Source: Anoxybacillus sp050480245 | Lineage (GTDB): Bacteria; Bacillota; Bacilli; Bacillales; Anoxybacillaceae | NCBI GenBank assembly: GCA_050480245.1 | Contig: JBCNEQ010000020.1 | Direction: 5' to 3' (one strand) | DNA length: 47,835 bases | Part shown: piece after piece, positions 43,560 through 47,835 of the stretch | Numbering within the stretch: position 1 is the first letter of the stretch | Layout: each line of letters begins with the position of its first letter | Position numbers and translations under genes: made by a program | The notes under the pieces: model-generated | What the model was told of the DNA's origin: nothing | The model's input: only the letters and a program-made list of their open reading frames with translations | Databases searched by the model: none

Positions 43560-44750
43560 GTGAAAACAGCACAAATCATTGAATTAACAGAAAAATACGG
43601 TGCAAATAACTATCATCCACTTCCAGTCGTCTTATCGAAAGGCGAAGGTGTATGGGTAGAAGATCCTGAAGGTAATCGTTATATGGATATGTTAAGTGCT
43701 TACTCAGCGGTGAACCAAGGACATCGCCATCCGCGCATCGTGCAAGCACTTATTGAACAAGCAAATAAAATTACATTAACATCGCGAGCATTCCATAACG
43801 ACCAGCTCGGTCCATGGTATGAAAAAGTTGCGAAATTAACAAAAAAAGAGATGGTTTTACCGATGAACACGGGCGCTGAAGCGGTCGAAACAGCCGTAAA
43901 AGCAGCGCGCCGCTGGGCATATGACGTAAAAGGCGTTCCTGCGGATCAAGCCGAAATTATCGTTTGTGAAGATAACTTTCACGGTCGGACGATGACAGCG
44001 GTGTCGATGTCATCTAATCCAGAATACAAACGCGGATTCGGTCCGATGCTTCCGGGCATCAAAGTCATTCCGTTCGGCGATGTAGAGGCGCTAAAACAAG
44101 CGATCACTCCAAATACAGCCGCATTTATTTTTGAGCCAATTCAAGGAGAAGCAGGCATTAACATTCCGCCAGAAGGATTTTTAAAAGCCGCATACGACGT
44201 ATGTAAACAACATAACGTTTTATACATTGCGGACGAAATTCAATCAGGACTTGGCCGCTCCGGCAAAATGTTTGCGTGCGATTGGGAAGAAGTTGAGCCA
44301 GACATGTACATTCTCGGCAAAGCGCTCGGTGGGGGCGTATTCCCAATTTCATGCGTAGCCGCAAACCGCGACATTCTTGGTGTATTCAATCCAGGCTCGC
44401 ACGGATCGACGTTCGGTGGCAACCCGCTTGCTTGTGCCGTTTCGATCGCTGCGCTTGATGTTATCATAGAAGAAAAATTGCCAGAGCGCTCATTTGAGCT
44501 CGGTCAATACTTCCAAGAAAAATTGCGCGAAATCAATCATCCAGACATTAAAGAAGTGCGCGGCAGAGGATTGTTTATCGGCGTCGAATTACACGTCCCT
44601 GCGCGTCCGTATTGCGAAAAACTGCAACAAGAAGGGCTATTATGTAAAGAAACGCATGACACAGTCATTCGTTTCGCACCACCGCTCGTTATTACAAAAG
44701 AAGAGCTCGATTGGGCAATTGAAAAAGTGAAAAAAGTATTTGAACAGTAA
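43560..44750 (+). CDS. rocD: Ornithine aminotransferase
   Basis: A 396-residue class III PLP aminotransferase that converts ornithine to glutamate-5-semialdehyde in arginine catabolism. The cofactor lysine is in ILGKALGGGVFP (near 255); other marks are NTGAEAVETAVKAAR, FHGRTMTAVSMS and DEIQSGLGRSG. GTG 43560 follows GGAGGG with normal spacing. Sequence pattern and length support OAT over acetylornithine aminotransferase. No other roc genes are adjacent, so its regulator is elsewhere. Confidence 0.93.
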   Translation: MKTAQIIELTEKYGANNYHPLPVVLSKGEGVWVEDPEGNRYMDMLSAYSAVNQGHRHPRIVQALIEQANKITLTSRAFHNDQLGPWYEKVAKLTKKEMVLPMNTGAEAVETAVKAARRWAYDVKGVPADQAEIIVCEDNFHGRTMTAVSMSSNPEYKRGFGPMLPGIKVIPFGDVEALKQAITPNTAAFIFEPIQGEAGINIPPEGFLKAAYDVCKQHNVLYIADEIQSGLGRSGKMFACDWEEVEPDMYILGKALGGGVFPISCVAANRDILGVFNPGSHGSTFGGNPLACAVSIAALDVIIEEKLPERSFELGQYFQEKLREINHPDIKEVRGRGLFIGVELHVPARPYCEKLQQEGLLCKETHDTVIRFAPPLVITKEELDWAIEKVKKVFEQ

Positions 44751-44774
44751 AAAGCTGGGGTATCCCAGCTTTTT
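44750..44774. terminator. Bidirectional terminator between rocD and yisK
   Basis: AAAGCTGGG / CCCAGCTTT stem (44751-44759 with 44764-44772) with a four-base loop and flanking A and T runs, between converging genes. Confidence 0.85.
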
Positions 44775-45636
44775 ACTTTACCCGATTGCGCAACGTTCCA
44801 ATTTGTTCAATCGTTATTTCAATCACATCACCCGACTGTAAAAAGCGCGGAGGCGTCATGCCTTTTCCGACTCCTGCTGGTGTTCCTGTCGCAATAATGT
44901 CGCCCGGCTCTAACGTCATCCCTTTCGATAATGTTGCGATTATCGTCGGAATGTCAAAAATAAATTGTGCCGTCGTTGCCGATTGTCTCACTTCACCATT
45001 GACTTTCGTTTCGATATGTAACGCATGCGCATCCGAAATAGCGGAACGATGAACGATCCAAGGTCCCATCGGACATGATGTATCTAAACTTTTGCCGAGC
45101 AAATATTGTTTATGTCTTTCTTGTAAATCGCGCGCTGTTACATCGTTTATAATTGTATAACCAAACACGTAATCGAGCGCCTGTTCTTTCGGGATCGCTT
45201 TCCCTTTTTTCCCAATAACAATCGCAAGCTCTCCTTCATAATCGAGCTGATCGGTCACATCCGCATGGCGTAAAATGTCCGCCTCATGCCCGATGACCGC
45301 CGTTGGCGCTTTTGAAAATACGATTATATTTTCCCGATCAGCCTCACTGCCCATTTCTTGCGCATGATCCGCATAATTTTTCCCGATACAAAAAATATTT
45401 TTCGTCGGACGCGGAATCGGAGCAAGAAGCTGTACGTCGCAAAGCGCATACGTCCACTCCGGTCGCACACGTTCTAGCACAAGTTGCACTTTTTCAATAA
45501 ACGATTCACCAAGTTCTATGCATTCGATCATCGTATGCGGCATCGTTTCATCTGCTTTCGATAAATGGACGATCACGTTTTCATGTACAGCTCCAACAAA
45601 CACATCTGATCCGACGTGCGCTGTAACAAATTTCAT
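44773..45636 (-). CDS. yisK: Fumarylacetoacetate hydrolase family protein (YisK-like)
   Basis: A 287-residue FAH-fold protein. The C-terminal ~210 residues carry the family metal-site segments IGKNYADHAQEMG, LDYEGELAIVIGK and DVTARDLQ, and the end GDIIATGTPAGVGKGMTPP. Bacillus subtilis YisK has been reported as an oxaloacetate decarboxylase linked to the cell-shape protein Mbl; the same activity is plausible here but not shown by sequence. ATG 45636 follows AAAAGGGGATGAG. Confidence 0.9.
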   Translation of the reverse strand: MKFVTAHVGSDVFVGAVHENVIVHLSKADETMPHTMIECIELGESFIEKVQLVLERVRPEWTYALCDVQLLAPIPRPTKNIFCIGKNYADHAQEMGSEADRENIIVFSKAPTAVIGHEADILRHADVTDQLDYEGELAIVIGKKGKAIPKEQALDYVFGYTIINDVTARDLQERHKQYLLGKSLDTSCPMGPWIVHRSAISDAHALHIETKVNGEVRQSATTAQFIFDIPTIIATLSKGMTLEPGDIIATGTPAGVGKGMTPPRFLQSGDVIEITIEQIGTLRNRVK

Positions 45637-45753
45637 GTTCTCATCCCCTTTTTCGTATGATCGAACATCATTATGTTCTCTTTTTTATAACTAAACTCCT
45701 TTGAAAAAAATCATTTTCCAACACATTATCCTATTTCCTTTTTCTTCAGAATA

Positions 45754-45771
45754 TGTATAATAGTTTATACA
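45754..45771. promoter_or_regulatory. Palindrome overlapping the yisI -10 element
   Basis: TGTATAA-TAGT-TTATACA, a perfect 7-4-7 inverted repeat. It contains TATAAT (45756-45761), a likely -10, so a bound protein would block this promoter. The binding protein is unknown. No good -35 is visible. Confidence 0.45.
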
Positions 45772-45821
45772 TACAGTTGTTTACAGCTTTTTAACGAAAG
45801 TGAGAAATGTTGGTGAATCTT

Positions 45822-46001
45822 ATGTCTCTTTCCCTCATCGAAAAGAAAAGACGCCAATTAATTGAATTGGCGCAAATGTACGGTTTTTCGGCGAAAGAAA
45901 CGATCCAATGCAGTCAAGAGCTCGATGAATTGTTAAATAAGCATTTAAAAGAGGCCGTGTTTTCTCATAAAGAAAAAGAGGACAAGCCATGTACGACATG
46001 A
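45822..46001 (+). CDS. yisI: Spo0E-like aspartyl phosphate phosphatase (YisI-like)
   Basis: A 59-residue protein of the Spo0E family, which dephosphorylates Spo0A~P and so delays sporulation. The signature CSQELDELLNKHL with the catalytic SQELD is present, in the usual helical hairpin. I choose ATG 45822 (GGTGA 5 nt upstream); ATG 45807 is the alternative and adds five residues. Position near yisK matches yisI in Bacillus subtilis. The stop codon lies in the terminator hairpin. Confidence 0.85.
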   Translation: MSLSLIEKKRRQLIELAQMYGFSAKETIQCSQELDELLNKHLKEAVFSHKEKEDKPCTT

Positions 46002-46023
46002 TTCATTCATGTCGTTTTCTTTT
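45990..46023. terminator. Terminator at the end of yisI and the DUF418 gene
   Basis: ACGACATGA / TCATGTCGT stem with a five-base loop followed by TTTCTTTTTT on the plus strand. It contains the yisI stop codon. Confidence 0.8.
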
Positions 46024-47116
46024 TTCCATACGTCATCCATCGCCATACGCGCTCCAGCGGCCCGATGCGATGTCTTTTCAACCACCAATGACTCCAACAT
46101 ATTTGCATGACATATACACCGAGCGCCACAGCGAGCGCTTGTTTTGGCGTTACTTTCCCATATAATCCGAAGCCGTAAGAATAAAAAATCATTGTACAAA
46201 TAATTGATTGCATCAAATAGTTTGTGAACGCCATTTTGCCGACAGGGGCAAAAAAATGAATCACTTTCGCTGATACAAATGAGAAGGCGGTCAAATAAAA
46301 TAAAGCGAGGGCAGGTCCACCAATCATATCTTGGGCATACGTTGTGACGATATTTTTTTCGATATATGGCAATAATTTAAACGCCATGCCGACGACGAAT
46401 GAACCGATGCACCATTTTTGAATCGTTTCGCGATGTTGTGCCACATGATGAAACCATTTTTCTTTTGCAATATATGCTCCAAATAAAAAAAATGGCAAAA
46501 TCGTTAAAACAAAAATGAATGTTTGGGTCAACGAATTGACGTATAGCCAATCAGCTACCCGTTGCATAAAAATTTGTTCCCACGTGCCTTGTTGATAATT
46601 TGCGATCGCCTGCTTTGCCAGCTCTGGCTCCGAAAAATCGACATCACCACTTACTTTCCACATCAGCCACATGAGTATCGTTGAACCGAAAGCCCAACTG
46701 CTCCAAAGCGAAAGCGCCCAGTTACGTAACGTGTTTGCGCTCGCTTGAAAAAACGGAAAAAGAAACAACCCGACGATCGCATACCCGATTAAAATATCGC
46801 CATGCCAAATGAAAAACGCATGAATGACGCCAAATAACAACAACGCAAGCAAACGGCGCAAAAAAGTCACTCGAAATCGTTCGCCACCTTTTTCAAGCAT
46901 CATCCACGCTCCCCAACCGAACAACAACGAAAAAAGCGGATAAAAGCTCGCTTGCGCAAATAGATCAACACCCATAAGCAACAAGCGATCAACATCATCG
47001 TTCGCAAATACTGAAGCGTCGACATACATCGTCGGAAGTGAAAAATCGAGAACGTTCACAAGCAAAATGCCAAGCAACGCCACCCCACGCACCGCATCCA
47101 TCGTTGAAATACGCAT
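46007..47116 (-). CDS. DUF418 domain membrane protein (YeiB family)
   Basis: A 369-residue integral membrane protein with about eight to ten hydrophobic segments. The start DAVRGVALLGILLVN, the segment FSLLFGWGAWMMLE, and the C-terminal DUF418 part (PVGKMAFTNYLMQS, WSHWWLKRHRIGPLERVWRWMTYG) define the family. The function is unknown; related acyltransferase-3-like folds suggest transfer of acyl groups across the membrane (weak inference). ATG 47116 is preferred over 47119 because AAAGGAGG gives better spacing. Confidence 0.9.
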   Translation of the reverse strand: MRISTMDAVRGVALLGILLVNVLDFSLPTMYVDASVFANDDVDRLLLMGVDLFAQASFYPLFSLLFGWGAWMMLEKGGERFRVTFLRRLLALLLFGVIHAFFIWHGDILIGYAIVGLFLFPFFQASANTLRNWALSLWSSWAFGSTILMWLMWKVSGDVDFSEPELAKQAIANYQQGTWEQIFMQRVADWLYVNSLTQTFIFVLTILPFFLFGAYIAKEKWFHHVAQHRETIQKWCIGSFVVGMAFKLLPYIEKNIVTTYAQDMIGGPALALFYLTAFSFVSAKVIHFFAPVGKMAFTNYLMQSIICTMIFYSYGFGLYGKVTPKQALAVALGVYVMQICWSHWWLKRHRIGPLERVWRWMTYGKKKTT

Positions 47117-47144
47117 CATCTTCCTCCTTTTCCATTTCAGCGTA

Positions 47145-47181
47145 AAGAAAAAAGAGCCGCCTGTCAATCGACAACGACTCC
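47145..47181 (-). terminator. Terminator after the acyl-CoA synthetase remnant
   Basis: Minus-strand stem GAGTCG...TGTC / GACA...CGGCTC with one wobble pair, followed by TTTTTTC. Confidence 0.6.
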
Positions 47182-47187
47182 TCCTCG

Positions 47188-47689
47188 TTAATTCAAATAT
47201 CTCCCCATTTTTCCGAGTGATTGCCAATATTCGTTGCGCAAATACACTTTTTTTGGATTTTTCCTGATGCCGTTTTTGGCAATTCTTGAACGAATGTCAT
47301 ACCGCTGAACCTCCCGATGGCTAAAGCCACGGGGTTCTTGTGTACTATAGAGCTTCTTCCATACCTTCGCATGGATACTGACTCTAATTCCACAAGACTT
47401 TCATGGGCAAACACCTTTGGTTTTAAGCGAATATTAAGCGGCACCATGATCGCTCCTGTTTGAAATACGCCGTAAAATCCTTCGAGCATTTCTAACGTAT
47501 TTGGCGCTAAATAAGCGACACGGTCCCCTTTTTTACCCCTAAAGCACTTAACCTGTGAGACAATTGATTGACGCGCTCATTGAGCTCACGATATGTAAAC
47601 GATCTTCCTTCGCTAATGACGCCAATTTTGTCTCCGTAAAGCGACACGGCACGATCTAAAAAATGAGTTAATACTAATGGAACGTCCAT
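47188..47689 (-). pseudogene. Acyl-CoA synthetase (AMP-binding family) remnant, frameshifted and internally replaced
   Basis: About 90 N-terminal codons encode the start of an acyl-CoA synthetase (MDVPLVLTHFLDRAVSLYGD, FTYRELNERVNQLS, then DRVAYLAPNTLEMLEGFYG and GAIMVPLNIRL). The frame breaks at the A6/G4 run near 47525-47534: one extra base restores KKGDRVAYLAPN. After NIRL, some 130 bp of foreign sequence follows. Then the usual C-terminal end appears (FVQELPKTASGKIQK) with a second frameshift at a 7-base run (47248-47254), beyond which VYLRNEYWQSLGKMGRYLN runs to TAA 47188-47190. About 400 central residues, including the adenylation core, are gone. ATG 47689 has AAGGGGG. Confidence 0.85.
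47301..47428 (-). mobile_element. Remnant of an IS200/IS605-type (TnpB) element right end
   Basis: The foreign insert in the acyl-CoA synthetase remnant. On the minus strand it ends with the imperfect hairpin GAACCCCGTGGC-TTT-AGCCATCGGGAGGTTC (47307-47337), of the kind found at the right ends of TnpB-only (IS1341-like) elements in thermophilic bacilli, where it also forms the 3' scaffold of the omegaRNA. The host sequence resumes immediately after (GCGGTATGACATTCG). No transposase gene or left end is present. Boundaries are approximate, and the assignment is by pattern. Confidence 0.6.
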
Positions 47690-47824
47690 CCCCAATCCCC
47701 CTTATTTTCATGTCTAAAAATTATTATTTTTCAGAAATATTATAATACATCTTTCTTTTTATGGAGCACATTTCTTTCATTGTTTTCATATGATTGGGTA
47801 AGGGAAAGAATGAGGGAAAGGACG

Positions 47825-47835
47825 ATGGCCATGCC
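47825..47835 (+). CDS. Possible start of a plus-strand gene, cut by the window edge
   Basis: ATG 47825 is preceded by GGGAAAGGA at ribosome-binding distance, and an in-frame ATG lies at 47810. Only a few codons are in the window, so the product cannot be named. It is divergent from the acyl-CoA synthetase remnant. Confidence 0.3.

Noticed and set aside
47700..47824. A fatty-acid regulator (FadR or FapR) site upstream of the acyl-CoA synthetase remnant.
   Set aside because: I could not find a convincing match to either operator; only a TATAAT-like element on the minus strand is visible.
1..47835. CRISPR arrays, tRNA or rRNA genes, and prophage or integrase genes.
   Set aside because: No repeat-spacer arrays, cloverleaf-like sequences, rRNA segments or recombinase motifs were seen in the window.

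Overview
The window is from a low-to-moderate GC, endospore-forming member of the Bacillaceae, most like Anoxybacillus or a close Geobacillus relative. This rests on blocks that match the order of Bacillus subtilis genes (yitR-yitT-yitS, yitK-yitJ, and the asnO/yisN/yisL/yisK/yisI group), a Spo0E-type sporulation phosphatase, strong AGGAGG-type ribosome binding sites, frequent GTG/TTG starts, and a GH13_45-like alpha-amylase of the kind known from Anoxybacillus. The species call is inference.

Layout. 1-2375: small proteins, a YitT-type membrane protein and a DegV lipid-binding protein. 2375-5005: a two-gene unit of a BMP-family lipoprotein and a methyl-accepting chemotaxis protein. 5172-11154: yitK, then a SAM (S-box) riboswitch controlling yitJ and metH, i.e. 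methyl-THF supply and B12-dependent methionine synthesis. 11179-27052 (minus): an unbroken 18-gene anaerobic cobalamin operon, cbiW-M-N-Q-O-H-X-J-C-D-ET-L-F-G-A-P-sumT-btuR, preceded by a cobalamin riboswitch and terminator. It encodes cobalt uptake, cobalt insertion, corrin ring synthesis, amidation and adenosylation. The lower-ligand genes (cbiB, cobU, cobS, cobC) are not here. It converges on metH, so a B12 consumer and the B12 factory share one bidirectional terminator.

27145-38470: a maltodextrin locus. It holds a LacI-type regulator, a GH31 alpha-glucosidase reduced to its two ends by an internal deletion, a membrane-anchored alpha-amylase, malG, malF and malE on the minus strand, and a divergent neopullulanase. 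Two LacI-type operators sit between the divergent promoters. An AraC regulator and a MATE exporter follow. No transporter ATPase gene is present, so a shared MsmX-type ATPase elsewhere is likely.

38505-47116: asnO, yisN, a PAS-GGDEF-EAL protein with a degenerate GGDEF motif, yisL, rocD, yisK, yisI and a DUF418 membrane protein. 47188-47689: the remains of an acyl-CoA synthetase gene, with two frameshifts and a middle replaced by what looks like the right end of an IS200/IS605-type (TnpB) element. A new plus-strand gene may begin in the last bases.

Most of the window is well-known biology in compact operons. I did not find a clearly undescribed system. The best leads are the decayed acyl-CoA synthetase with its IS/omegaRNA-like remnant, the deleted GH31 gene, the lipoprotein-chemoreceptor pair, and the candidate operators flanking the malE/neopullulanase, araC/MATE and yisI promoters.
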